A stretch of DNA of 64,000 nucleotides, taken from Nocardioides marmoriginsengisoli (GTDB lineage: Bacteria; Actinomycetota; Actinomycetes; Propionibacteriales; Nocardioidaceae). Below, piece by piece: positions 16,212 through 24,469 of the stretch (the stretch's first letter is position 1; each line of letters starts with the position of its first letter). Made by a program: the position numbers and the translations under genes. Location of the stretch: the NCBI RefSeq assembly GCF_003725695.1, contig NZ_RJSE01000003.1, positions 380,006 through 444,005 on the forward strand. The letters run 5' to 3'. The notes beneath the pieces were generated by a model. The model had not been told where the DNA came from. It saw only the letters and a list, made by a program, of their open reading frames with translations, and did no database searches.

Positions 16212-16769
16212 TCAGACCTCGATGAGCTCGGCTTCCTTGTTCTTGAGCATCTCGTCGATCTCGTCGGTGTGCTTCTTGGTCAGCCCGTCGAGCCGCTTCT
16301 CCGCACCGGTGACGTCGTCCTTGCCGGCCTCGCCGTCCTTCTCGAGCTTCTCGAGGTCCTGCTTGGCGTTGCGGCGGATGTTGCGGACGCTGACCCTGCC
16401 GTCCTCGGCCTTGCCCTTGGCGATCTTGATGTACTCCTTGCGGCGCTCCTCGGTGAGCTCGGGGAAGACGCACCGGATGGACTTGCCGTCGTTGGACGGG
16501 TTCACGCCGAGGTCGGACTCGCGGATCGCCTTCTCGATGGCGGGCATCGCGGTCACGTCGAACGGCGCGATGATGATGATCCGGGCCTCCGGCGCCGTGA
16601 ACGAGGCGAGCTGCTGGATCGGGGTCTGGGTGCCGTAGTACTCGGCCGTCAGCTTGGAGAACATGCTGGGCGCGGCACGGCCGGCCCGGATCGCCGCGAA
16701 CTCCTCCCGGGTGGCGCCGACGGTCTTGCCCATCTTCTGGTCGGCCTCGTTGAGGATCTCGTTGATCAC
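16212..16769 (-). CDS. frr: Ribosome recycling factor
   Basis: RRF, 185 residues, splits post-termination ribosomes together with EF-G. The N-terminus [31 protein letters not shown] and the central PSNDGKSIR...[11 protein letters not shown] are the hallmark segments. The GTG start overlaps the pyrH stop by four bases (GTGA), so translation is coupled to pyrH. Confidence 0.98.
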   Translation of the reverse strand: MINEILNEADQKMGKTVGATREEFAAIRAGRAAPSMFSKLTAEYYGTQTPIQQLASFTAPEARIIIIAPFDVTAMPAIEKAIRESDLGVNPSNDGKSIRCVFPELTEERRKEYIKIAKGKAEDGRVSVRNIRRNAKQDLEKLEKDGEAGKDDVTGAEKRLDGLTKKHTDEIDEMLKNKEAELIEV

Positions 16770-17515
16770 TGCTTCTCCTTCTCCGTGCCCGACGCCGAAT
16801 GCGTCTTCGGGCTTCCTACCAGCGTGCCGATCTTCTCACCCTGCACGACCTTGAGGATGTTGCCTTCCGGCTCCATTCCGAACACGATCATCGGCAGGTC
16901 GTTCTCCATGCACATCGCGAACGCGGTCGCGTCGGCCACCTTCAGGCCCTTCTGCAGGACCTCCTGGAAGGTGACCTCGTCGTACTTGATCGCGGTCGGG
17001 TCCTGGCGCGGGTCGGCGGTGTACACCCCGTCGACGCCGTTCTTGCCCATCAGCACGACCTCGCACTTGGTCTCCAGCGCGCGCTGGGCGGCGACCGTGT
17101 CGGTCGAGAAGTACGGCATCCCGGCGCCGGCGCCGAAGATCACGACGCGGCCCTTCTCGAGGTGCCGGATGGCCCGGCGCGGGATGTACGGCTCCGCGAC
17201 CTGACCCATCGTGATCGCGGTCTGGACCCGGGTCTCGATGCCCTCCTTCTCCAGGAAGTCCTGGAGGGCCAGGCAGTTCATCACGATGCCGAGCATGCCC
17301 ATGTAGTCGGCGCGGGCCCGGTCCATGCCGCGCTGCTGCAGCTCGGCGCCACGGAAGAAGTTGCCGCCGCCGGTGACCACGGCGACCTCGAAGCCGGCCC
17401 GCTGCACAGAGGCGATCTCGCGCGCGATCCCGGCGACGACGTCGGGGTCGACACCGACCTTGCCGCCGCCGAAGACCTCGCCGGAGAGCTTGAGCAGCAC
17501 CCGCTTGTACGTCAT
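16766..17515 (-). CDS. pyrH: UMP kinase
   Basis: PyrH phosphorylates UMP to UDP in pyrimidine nucleotide synthesis and belongs to the amino-acid-kinase fold. The 249-residue protein shows [11 protein letters not shown] at the N-terminus, [10 protein letters not shown] in the phosphate-binding region and [11 protein letters not shown] near the ATP site. GAGGGAG lies six bases before the ATG. It has its own upstream gap with a strong hairpin after tsf, and it is coupled to frr by a four-base overlap. Confidence 0.98.
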   Translation of the reverse strand: MTYKRVLLKLSGEVFGGGKVGVDPDVVAGIAREIASVQRAGFEVAVVTGGGNFFRGAELQQRGMDRARADYMGMLGIVMNCLALQDFLEKEGIETRVQTAITMGQVAEPYIPRRAIRHLEKGRVVIFGAGAGMPYFSTDTVAAQRALETKCEVVLMGKNGVDGVYTADPRQDPTAIKYDEVTFQEVLQKGLKVADATAFAMCMENDLPMIVFGMEPEGNILKVVQGEKIGTLVGSPKTHSASGTEKEKQ

Positions 17516-17558
17516 GACTTCTCCCTCGGCGTGGTCGGATTCGTTCGAACATGCGAGA

Positions 17559-17600
17559 AGGCCGGTCCGATGATGGTGGTGCTGCTCATCGGACCGGCCT
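17559..17600. terminator. Perfect 15-bp hairpin between tsf and pyrH
   Basis: AGGCCGGTCCGATGA at 17559-17573 pairs perfectly with 17586-17600 around a 12-base loop. It lies between the tsf stop and the pyrH start, both on the minus strand. It probably ends or weakens rpsB-tsf transcripts. No U-tract follows, as is common in high-GC actinobacteria. Confidence 0.75.
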
Positions 17601-17647
17601 CCTCGTCTTGGTCTGGCGCTCAGTATCCCTGATGGGAACCGTGCAGA

Positions 17648-18460
17648 TCAGGCTCCCACTTCGAACCGGACGAACCGGGTCACGGTGATGCCGGCCTCGT
17701 CCAGGATCGCCTTGACCGACTTCTTGGAGTCGGTGACCGACGACTGGTCGAGCAGCGCGACGTCCTTGAAGAAGCCGTTCAGACGACCCTCGGCGATCTT
17801 CTCGATCGCGGCTTCGGGCTTGCCCTCCTCGCGAGCGATCGCAGCACCGATCTCCCGCTCCTTGGCGACGACGTCCGCGGGGACCTCGTCACGGGAGAGG
17901 TACGTCGGCTTCATCGCGGCCACCTGCATCGCGGCACCGCGAGCAGCGTCGGCGTTGTCGCCGTCGTACTCCACGAGGACGCCGACGGCGGGCGGCAGGT
18001 CGGCGGCACGCTTGTGCAGGTAGACCACGGACTGACCGCCGAAGTAGGCGACCTGGCCGAGCTCGATCTTCTCGCCGATGCTGATGGCGAGGTCGTTGAC
18101 GACCTCGCCGACGGTCTTGCCGTCGAGCGCGACCGCCTTGAGGGCATCGGTGTCAGCAGCCTGGGCCGCGTTCGCGGCGTCCGCGATCTTGGCGGCAGCA
18201 GCGATGAACGCCTCGTTCTTGGCGACGAAGTCGGTCTCGCTCTTCAGCTCGACCAGCGCACCACCGGAGTGGGCGACCAGACCGGCGGTGGCCTCGCGCT
18301 CGGCACCGCGCTCGGCGGCCTTCTTGCCGAGCTTGATGCGGAGCAGCTCGCTGGCCTTGTCGAAGTCGCCGTCGGCTTCCTCGAGGGCCTTCTTGCAGTC
18401 CATCATCCCCGCGCCAGTCAGCTCGCGGAGCTTCTTGACGTCAGCAGCGGAAATCGCCAC
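17648..18460 (-). CDS. tsf: Elongation factor Ts
   Basis: EF-Ts, 270 residues, recycles EF-Tu from GDP to GTP. The N-terminal UBA-like segment [28 protein letters not shown] and the core [10 protein letters not shown] are diagnostic. The GTG start is three bases after the rpsB stop and uses AAGGAGG inside the end of rpsB. The gene forms the usual rpsB-tsf operon. Confidence 0.98.
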   Translation of the reverse strand: MAISAADVKKLRELTGAGMMDCKKALEEADGDFDKASELLRIKLGKKAAERGAEREATAGLVAHSGGALVELKSETDFVAKNEAFIAAAAKIADAANAAQAADTDALKAVALDGKTVGEVVNDLAISIGEKIELGQVAYFGGQSVVYLHKRAADLPPAVGVLVEYDGDNADAARGAAMQVAAMKPTYLSRDEVPADVVAKEREIGAAIAREEGKPEAAIEKIAEGRLNGFFKDVALLDQSSVTDSKKSVKAILDEAGITVTRFVRFEVGA

Positions 18461-18463
18461 GCC

Positions 18464-19426
18464 TCAGGCCTCCTTCGTCTCGTCGGTCGCCTCGGCGGCC
18501 ACGGAGGGCGCCTCGTCGGCAACGACCTCGGCGGCCGGAGCCTCGGCAGCGGAGACCTCGGCGGCGGGAGCCTCAGCAACGGGAGCCTCAGCAACGGGGG
18601 CCTCGGCAGCAGGAGCCTCAGCAACGGGGGCCTCAGCAGCGGCCTCGGCGGGCTTGTCACCCTCGAGCAGGTCGCGCTCCCAGTCTGCCAGCGGCTCGTC
18701 GGCACCGATCGGGGCGTCGCCCTCGGTCTTCGCGCCGGAGCGGGCGATCAGGCCCTCGGCGACGGCGTCGGCGACCACGCGGGTCAGCAGGCCGACCGCG
18801 CGGATCGCGTCGTCGTTGCCCGGGATCGGGTAGTCGACCAGGTCCGGGTCGCAGTTGGAGTCCAGGATCGCGATGATCGGGATCTTCAGCTTGCGCGCCT
18901 CGTCGACCGCGAGGTGCTCCTTGTTGGTGTCGACGATCCAGACGGCGGACGGGGTCCGGCCCATCTCGCGGATGCCGCCGAGGGTCTTGTCGAGCTTGAC
19001 GTGCTCCCGCTTCATCTGCAGGAGCTCCTTCTTGGTGCGACCCGAGCCGGCGACGGTGTCGAAGTCGACGTCGTCGAGCTCCTTGAGCCGGCTGATCCGC
19101 TGGCTCATGGTCTGGAAGTTGGTGAGCATGCCGCCGAGCCAACGCTGGTTGACGTAGGGCATGCCGACGCGGGTGGCCTGCTCGGCGATCGCTTCCTGGG
19201 CCTGCTTCTTGGTGCCCACGAACATGATCGTGCCGCCCTTGGCCACGGTGTCCTTGATGAACGCGTAGCTGGTGTCGATGTACGACAGCGACTGCTGCAG
19301 GTCGATGATGTAGATGCCGTTGCGCTCGGTCATGATGAAGCGCTTCATCTTCGGGTTCCAGCGACGGGTCTGGTGCCCGAAGTGGACGCCGCTCTCGAGG
19401 AGCTGGCGCATGGTGACGACTGCCAT
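18464..19426 (-). CDS. rpsB: 30S ribosomal protein S2 with long acidic Ala/Glu/Pro tail
   Basis: Ribosomal protein S2. The core (about residues 1-250) is standard: [46 protein letters not shown] and [11 protein letters not shown]. About 66 further residues form a low-complexity tail of PVAEAP/PAAEAP units, making the protein 320 residues. Such tails occur in actinobacterial S2, but here the tail resembles that on S16 of the same window. The ATG at 19426 has AGGAAG upstream. A strong promoter lies about 240 bases before the start, leaving a long leader that might bind S2. Confidence 0.97.
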   Translation of the reverse strand: MAVVTMRQLLESGVHFGHQTRRWNPKMKRFIMTERNGIYIIDLQQSLSYIDTSYAFIKDTVAKGGTIMFVGTKKQAQEAIAEQATRVGMPYVNQRWLGGMLTNFQTMSQRISRLKELDDVDFDTVAGSGRTKKELLQMKREHVKLDKTLGGIREMGRTPSAVWIVDTNKEHLAVDEARKLKIPIIAILDSNCDPDLVDYPIPGNDDAIRAVGLLTRVVADAVAEGLIARSGAKTEGDAPIGADEPLADWERDLLEGDKPAEAAAEAPVAEAPAAEAPVAEAPVAEAPAAEVSAAEAPAAEVVADEAPSVAAEATDETKEA

Positions 19427-19812
19427 TGTTCTGCTTCCTGTTGTGGACCGTGAGCATGCTGACGCACGCGGGTCCGATTTTCAGTTCGATGCAGGCACTG
19501 GGTGTTGCTGAGGCCTGCCCTGACGCCTGCGTGAGAACCTGACCTGAGCGACCGGGGTCGATCGGGACTGAAAGTCCTCACCCGCGGTGTTCCGGCTCCC
19601 AGGAAGCAGTGCTTCTGGAGGGCGGCACGGTTTGCGGGCGTGCGAAGTCAACCCGTACGGGTTGCTGAGCAGGATTCTAGCCGTGGCCCGGGCCGGTTGT
19701 CGAAACGCGTCCGGGGGCGCCGGCGACGCACAACCCAGGCAGCACCGGGGGTTTTCCACAGGACGAGGCGGCGCGCACCTCGGAGCGGGCCGTCCCGGAC
19801 CACCCTGGGGCG
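19427..19812. other. Gene-free region: rpsB leader and promoter, M23 gene upstream region
   Basis: 386 bases without a convincing gene. It holds the rpsB Shine-Dalgarno, a hairpin CCAG-g-AAGC/GCTTCTGG at 19598-19617, the 14-base palindrome AACCCGTACGGGTT at 19650-19663 and the rpsB promoter at 19674-19703. On the plus strand CACCCT lies six bases before the M23 gene ATG at 19813 and may be its -10. The leader of about 240 bases upstream of rpsB could carry an autoregulatory structure. Confidence 0.6.
19674..19703 (-). promoter_or_regulatory. Sigma-70-type promoter of rpsB-tsf
   Basis: On the minus strand TCGACA (19698-19703) is followed after 18 bases by TAGAAT (19674-19679). Both are close to the TTGACA/TATAAT consensus. 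Transcription should start near 19667, beside the palindrome at 19650-19663. The predicted leader to the rpsB ATG is about 240 bases. Confidence 0.65.
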
Positions 19813-20265
19813 ATGTTCGCACTCCTCGCCTCCGTCCTGACCGCACTCGGCACCTGGCCGCTGGTCCCCCAGCCCGAGGTGGTCGCCCCGTTCGCTCCCC
19901 CGCTGCACGCCTGGTCGGCCGGGCACCGCGGCGTCGACCTGCTCGGCTCCCCCGGTCAGCCGGTGCGAGCCGCCCTCGGCGGGAGGGTCACCTTCGCCGG
20001 GACCATCGCCGGACGCGGGGTCGTCGTGGTCGGCCACGGCGCCCGGCGTACGACGTACGAGCCGGTGCGGGCGACCGCGGCCCGCGGTGCCGAGGTCGGC
20101 ACGGGCGAGCAGCTCGGGACCCTGGAGCCCGGCGGAAGCCACTGCTTTCCGCGGACCTGCCTGCACTGGGGCCTGATCGAGCAGGACCCGGACGGGGGCG
20201 AGGTCTATCGGGACCCGCTGACGCTGCTCGGTCTCGGGCCGGTGCGGTTGCTCCCCCTGGAGTGA
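19813..20265 (+). CDS. M23-family peptidase-like protein, short
   Basis: A 150-residue LytM/M23-like protein. The first zinc-ligand motif HRGVDL (H-x3-D) is clear, with the surrounding GSPGQPVRAALGGRVTFAG barrel segment. The usual H-x-H motif reads CLHWGL: the second, zinc-binding histidine is kept but the first, catalytic-base histidine is replaced by cysteine. It may be a regulatory or altered peptidoglycan-binding member. A hydrophobic start, FALLASVLTALGTWPLV, suggests export. The ATG has no ribosome-binding site. It is convergent with xerC. Confidence 0.8.
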   Translation: MFALLASVLTALGTWPLVPQPEVVAPFAPPLHAWSAGHRGVDLLGSPGQPVRAALGGRVTFAGTIAGRGVVVVGHGARRTTYEPVRATAARGAEVGTGEQLGTLEPGGSHCFPRTCLHWGLIEQDPDGGEVYRDPLTLLGLGPVRLLPLE

Positions 20266-20299
20266 GCGCACCGGCCGCCCCGGCCAGGCGCTGGGGTGA

Positions 20300-21220
20300 T
20301 CACGCCCGCGGGTGCGCCAGGTGGTACGCCTTCCGCAACCGGTCGGTGGTGACGTGGGTGTAGATCTGGGTCGTCGCCAGCGACGCGTGCCCGAGCATCT
20401 CCTGGACGGTGCGCAGGTCGGCCCCGCCCTCCAGCAGGTGGGTGGCAGCCGTGTGGCGCAGCCCGTGCGGCCCCAGGTCGGGGGCCCCGGGCACGTCCTC
20501 CAGGCGCCGGTGCACCATCGATCGTACGGCGCGCTGGTCGATCCGGCCCCCGCGAGCGCCGAGGAACAGAGCCGCTCCGCTGCCCGGCACGAACAGCACC
20601 GGCCTCGCCTCGGCCAGCCAGCGCCCCAGCGCCTGATCCGCGGGCAGCCCGTACGGGACGGTCCGCTCCTTGCGCCCCTTGCCGAAGACCCGGACCACCC
20701 GGCGGGACCGGTCGACGTCGTCGATGTCGAGAGTGCACACCTCGCCGACCCGGGCGCCGGTGGCGTAGAGCAGCTCCAGGATCGCCACGTCGCGGAGGCC
20801 GACCGGGCTGCCGTCGTCGGCTTGGGACGCGGCGGCGTCCAGCAGCGCTCGTGCCTGGGTGACGTCCAGAGCCGGCGGCAACGGCTTGTGCGCCTTCGGG
20901 CTCCCCAGCTGGGCTCCGGCGTCGGCGGTCGCGCGGCCGGTGCGCAGCGCCCAGGCGGTGAAGACCCGGACGGCGGTGGCGCGGCGCGCCATCGTGGTCC
21001 TGGCCTTGCCGAGCGTCTGCTGGTTGGCCAGCCAGCTGCGCAGCGTCCGGATGTCGAGGTCGTCGAGGCGGGTGCAGCCCAGCGCGGCCGCGTGCGTGAG
21101 CATCCCGGAGAGGTCGCCGAGGTAGGCGCGCACCGTGTGCGGCGTGAGGTCGCGCTCGGCGACCAGGTGCCGCTCGTACGCCGCCAGCGCGGTCGCGAAC
21201 TCCTCCGGAAGGTCCTGCAT
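20300..21220 (-). CDS. xerC: Tyrosine recombinase XerC
   Basis: A 306-residue tyrosine recombinase that, with XerD, resolves chromosome dimers at dif. The SAM-like N-terminal domain precedes catalytic residues seen in TGARVGEVC (first Arg), GKGRKERTVPY (Lys), HGLRHTAATHLL (His-x-x-Arg), LGHASLATTQIYTHV (His and the Tyr nucleophile). The ATG lies nine bases after dprA, so it belongs to the yraN-comM-dprA-xerC series and is a housekeeping gene, not a mobile-element integrase. Confidence 0.93.
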   Translation of the reverse strand: MQDLPEEFATALAAYERHLVAERDLTPHTVRAYLGDLSGMLTHAAALGCTRLDDLDIRTLRSWLANQQTLGKARTTMARRATAVRVFTAWALRTGRATADAGAQLGSPKAHKPLPPALDVTQARALLDAAASQADDGSPVGLRDVAILELLYATGARVGEVCTLDIDDVDRSRRVVRVFGKGRKERTVPYGLPADQALGRWLAEARPVLFVPGSGAALFLGARGGRIDQRAVRSMVHRRLEDVPGAPDLGPHGLRHTAATHLLEGGADLRTVQEMLGHASLATTQIYTHVTTDRLRKAYHLAHPRA

Positions 21221-21229
21221 CCCGCCACC

Positions 21230-22396
21230 CTACGGAGGCTCGAGCGCCATCCCGGGAAGACGCGGCGGGTACCGCGCGGACCGAAGTCGCCATCGTCCGC
21301 CCGCACGCTCGACGAACCCGGCCTCGTCGAGCCGCCCCAGGGCCTCTCGCACCACCGAGTCGGTCAGGCCCGCCGTGCGCGCGATGCTCCGCGACGACGC
21401 GCCGGCAGCGACCGGGACCGCGTCCAGGACCTGCCGCTGCAGGTGGGTCAGCCGGTCCCGGGCGTCCGCCGGCGCCTGTGCCGACGGCAGGGTGTGGGCG
21501 CCCGCCGCCGAGACCGCCTCGAGTACCTCGGCGCCCCGGGTGACCAGCAGGGCGTCCCGCGCGCGGATCAGCTGGTGCACGCCTTGCGAGGTCGCGCTGG
21601 TGACCGGGCCGGGCACGCCCATCAGCAGCCGGCTGAGACCGGACGCCCAGTTGGCGGTGTTCAGCGCTCCGCTGCGGACCGCCGCCTCCACGACCACGGT
21701 GCCGCGGGTCAGCGCCGCGATCAGCCGGTTGCGAGCCAGGAACCTGACCTTCATCGGCGCCCACCCCGGGGCCGCCTCCGAGACCACCAGACCGACGTCG
21801 GCCAGGTACCGCAGCAGCTCGGCGTGGGCAGCCGGGTAGGCCCGGTCGACGCCGCACGCCAGCACCGCGACCGACGGGCCGCGCACCGCGAGCGCGCCCC
21901 GGTGCGCCGCCTGGTCGATCCCGAAGGCCGCGCCCGAGACGACACCGACCTCCGCCTCGGCCAGCGCGGCACCGATCTCGCCGGCGACCCCGGTCCCGTA
22001 GGTCGTGGCCGAACGCGCGCCCACGACCGCCACCGAGCCCGCGCACGCCTCGTCGAGCCGGAGCGGCCCCCGGACCCAGAGCCCGATCGGGACGCCGCCG
22101 CGCTCGTGCAGGACCGGTCCGTTGCCCAGGTCGTCCAGCCCGACCGGCCACTCGTCGTCGAGCGGCGTGACGAACCGGATCCCGCGCCGGGTGGCCGCCG
22201 CGACGACGTCCTCGACGCGGGTCGAGCGCAGCCGCTCGGTCAGCGAGTCGCGCAGCTCGCCGTGCTCGTCCTGGTCCCGCAGGGCGGCCAGCACCCGGGA
22301 CGCCCCGAGATCGGCGACCAGCCCGGTCAGCCGGGGATCGCCCGGCTCGCCGATCAGGCTGAGCAGCAGCCTGGCCTCGCGTTCCGCGGTGCTCAT
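21230..22396 (-). CDS. dprA: DNA-processing protein DprA
   Basis: DprA binds incoming single-stranded DNA and loads RecA. The 388-residue protein has the extended Rossmann fold with VAVVGARSATTYG, SGAAFGIDQAAHRGAL, VACGVDRAYPAAH-type segments and FLARNRLIAAL, followed by a C-terminal winged-helix-like domain (SRSIARTAGLTDSVVREALGRLDEAGFVER). I start it at the ATG at 22396, which overlaps the comM stop by four bases. Long in-frame extension upstream is a shadow of comM. Confidence 0.95.
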   Translation of the reverse strand: MSTAEREARLLLSLIGEPGDPRLTGLVADLGASRVLAALRDQDEHGELRDSLTERLRSTRVEDVVAAATRRGIRFVTPLDDEWPVGLDDLGNGPVLHERGGVPIGLWVRGPLRLDEACAGSVAVVGARSATTYGTGVAGEIGAALAEAEVGVVSGAAFGIDQAAHRGALAVRGPSVAVLACGVDRAYPAAHAELLRYLADVGLVVSEAAPGWAPMKVRFLARNRLIAALTRGTVVVEAAVRSGALNTANWASGLSRLLMGVPGPVTSATSQGVHQLIRARDALLVTRGAEVLEAVSAAGAHTLPSAQAPADARDRLTHLQRQVLDAVPVAAGASSRSIARTAGLTDSVVREALGRLDEAGFVERAGGRWRLRSARYPPRLPGMALEPP

Positions 22397-23991
22397 GCCG
22401 AGCGCAGCGAGGCCGGCGTGATCATCGCGTGCTCCAGGACCGACCCGCGACGCAGCCGCAACGCCACCTCCAGCTCGTCCGTCCCTGGTCGGTCGACGCC
22501 GCGCAGGTCCGCCACCGACCAGGCCACCCGATGGACCTTGGTCGCTCCCCGCCGGGTCAGCCTGCCGCCGTAGACCTCGCGGTCGAGCCGCTGGCTCGCC
22601 ACCGGGGTCAGCGGCCAGTCGGCGCTCAGTGCCGGTCCGGGGGCGTGCGCGTTGAGCCGCCAGCCGGTGCCGGCGTACCGCTCCCGCTGTCGGTCTCGGG
22701 CCGCGGCAACCCGGGCCAGGACGACGGCCGAGGTCTCCGGCGCAGCGAACCGGTCTGCCAGCTCGTGGCGGCCGACCGGCTCGACGATCCGGGTGATGTC
22801 GATCCGGTCGGCGATCGGCCCGGAGATCTTGCGACGGTACTCGCGGCGCCGCACCTCCGAGCAGATGCACTGGTGGTCGCGGGATCTGGCCGAGTACTCG
22901 CCACAGGGACACGGATTGCAGGCCAGCACCAGCATCCCCGAGGCCGGGTAGGTGGCATCCTCGTCGCCCCGGGCGATGCTGATCTCGCCGCTCTCCAGCG
23001 GTTGCCGCAGCGCCTCGACGATGTCGGCGGGGAGCAGCGGGAACTCGTCCAGGAAGAGCACGCCGTGGGTCGCCTTGCTGACCTCACCGGGACGCACCCT
23101 GCCGGTCCCGCCGCCGAGGATCCCGGAACGGGACGCGGTGTGGTGGGGCGCGCGGAACGGCGGCCGGGTGAGCACGCCGCTCCCCGGCGGCAACCCGCCG
23201 CAGAGCGAGTGGATCGCCGTCAGCTCCAGGGACTCCTGGACGTCCAGGTCCGGCAGGATCGTCGGCAACCGCTCCGCGAGGGTGGTCTTGCCGGCCCCCT
23301 TGGCACCGGAGAGCAGCAGGTGGTGCGCCCCGACGGCGGCGACCTCCAGCGCGAACCTGGCATCCGCCATCCCGAGGACGTCGGCCAGGTCGATCGCCTC
23401 GTCACGCTCCTCGGCGCGACGCGGGAGCAACGGCTCGCCGGTCGGCGGCTCGACCGGCGGTGCGTCCGGGATCTCCTCACCGGCGAGCAGCGAGACCACC
23501 TGGCGCAACGAGCGGACGCCGTACACCTCGACACCCTCGACCAGGGCGGCCTCGCCCACCTGGGGCTCGGGCACGACCACCCGGGTGATCCCCCGGGCGG
23601 CCGCCGCCATCACCATCGGCAGCACCCCGGGCACGCACCGGACCCGGCCGTCGAGGCTCAGCTCTCCGATCAGCACCAGGTCGCGGAGCGACGCGGCATC
23701 GGGCTTGCCGACGTCCGCGGCCAGCACTCCGATCGCGATGGCGAGGTCGAAGTGCGGGCCGCGCTTCGGGAGGTCCGCCGGCGAGAGCAGGATCGTCGTG
23801 CGCCTGGTGGTCGGCCAGTGGAAGCCGCTGTTGTCCAGCGCCGACCGGCACCGCTCCCGGGCCTCGTTGATGGAAGCGTCCGGCCTGCCGACCAGGGCCG
23901 TGCTCGGGGTTCCCTGGCTGATGTCCACCTGGACGTCGACGACGTGGCCGACGGCGCCCTGGAGCGACACGGTGCGCGCGCTGGCGAACAT
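22393..23991 (-). CDS. comM: YifB/ComM-family Mg-chelatase-like AAA+ ATPase
   Basis: A 532-residue AAA+ protein. ComM is known as a helicase that promotes branch migration during natural transformation. An N-terminal Lon-like ChlI domain with LVGRPDASINEARER is followed by Walker A LLSGAKGAGKTTLA, Walker B VLFLDEF, and CNPCPCGEY with further cysteines (QCICSE). The ATG at 23991 shares one base with the yraN stop (TGATG). It lies with dprA, as in many genomes. Confidence 0.95.
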   Translation of the reverse strand: MFASARTVSLQGAVGHVVDVQVDISQGTPSTALVGRPDASINEARERCRSALDNSGFHWPTTRRTTILLSPADLPKRGPHFDLAIAIGVLAADVGKPDAASLRDLVLIGELSLDGRVRCVPGVLPMVMAAAARGITRVVVPEPQVGEAALVEGVEVYGVRSLRQVVSLLAGEEIPDAPPVEPPTGEPLLPRRAEERDEAIDLADVLGMADARFALEVAAVGAHHLLLSGAKGAGKTTLAERLPTILPDLDVQESLELTAIHSLCGGLPPGSGVLTRPPFRAPHHTASRSGILGGGTGRVRPGEVSKATHGVLFLDEFPLLPADIVEALRQPLESGEISIARGDEDATYPASGMLVLACNPCPCGEYSARSRDHQCICSEVRRREYRRKISGPIADRIDITRIVEPVGRHELADRFAAPETSAVVLARVAAARDRQRERYAGTGWRLNAHAPGPALSADWPLTPVASQRLDREVYGGRLTRRGATKVHRVAWSVADLRGVDRPGTDELEVALRLRRGSVLEHAMITPASLRSA

Positions 23992-24350
23992 CAGCTGATC
24001 CCGCGAACGTGCTCGACCTGGACCCGACCGCGGGCCGGCACCAGGACGCCGACCAGGTCCAGCCGGATCTCGTCGACGGTGACCGCGCGCTCCTCCACCC
24101 AGAGGGAGGCCAGCCGGTGCAGCCGCTCCACCTTGGCGGCCCGGACCGCGGCGAGCGGATGCCCGAAGGCAACTCCGCGCCGGGTCTTCACCTCGCAGAC
24201 CACCAGCACGTCCCGATCGCGCAGGACCAGGTCGATCTCTCCGGCCCGGCACCGCCAGTTGCGGTCCAGGACCGTCATACCGAGTCCGGTCAGGTGCCGC
24301 GCGGCCACCCGTTCGCCGTACGCCCCGAGGGACTGCTGTGCTGTCGTCAT
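23991..24350 (-). CDS. yraN: YraN/UPF0102 nuclease-fold protein
   Basis: A 119-residue restriction-endonuclease-like fold protein. [39 protein letters not shown] and the following conserved block give the E-D-ExK-type catalytic pattern of UPF0102. Its cell role is not settled. AGGAGG lies eight bases before the ATG. It opens the run into comM, dprA and xerC with one- and four-base overlaps. Confidence 0.93.
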   Translation of the reverse strand: MTTAQQSLGAYGERVAARHLTGLGMTVLDRNWRCRAGEIDLVLRDRDVLVVCEVKTRRGVAFGHPLAAVRAAKVERLHRLASLWVEERAVTVDEIRLDLVGVLVPARGRVQVEHVRGIS

Positions 24351-24437
24351 CGTGTCGACCTCCTGGAGGGAGGCAACACGCGCCGCTGCGGCTGCCGCAC
24401 CCGACGCCGCCCGGGCTGTGGAACCAGACCGTCGGAA

Positions 24438-24454
24438 CCGGCCTGTGGGGCCGG
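24438..24454. terminator. Short hairpin after tadG
   Basis: CCGGCC (24438-24443) and GGCCGG (24449-24454) surround a five-base loop, just downstream of the tadG stop and upstream of yraN on the minus strand. It is a plausible weak terminator or pause site. Confidence 0.4.
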
Positions 24455-24469
24455 ATCAGGCGGGTGAGG

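Noticed and set aside
18500..18650. Tandem DNA repeat in the 3' part of rpsB, looked at as a CRISPR or minisatellite
   Set aside because: The units are short, imperfect and in frame, coding the PVAEAP tail; there are no unique spacers.
20300..21220. Tyrosine recombinase as a sign of an integrated element
   Set aside because: It is coupled to dprA in a conserved housekeeping series, there are no att-like repeats or tRNA next to it, and the sequence fits XerC.
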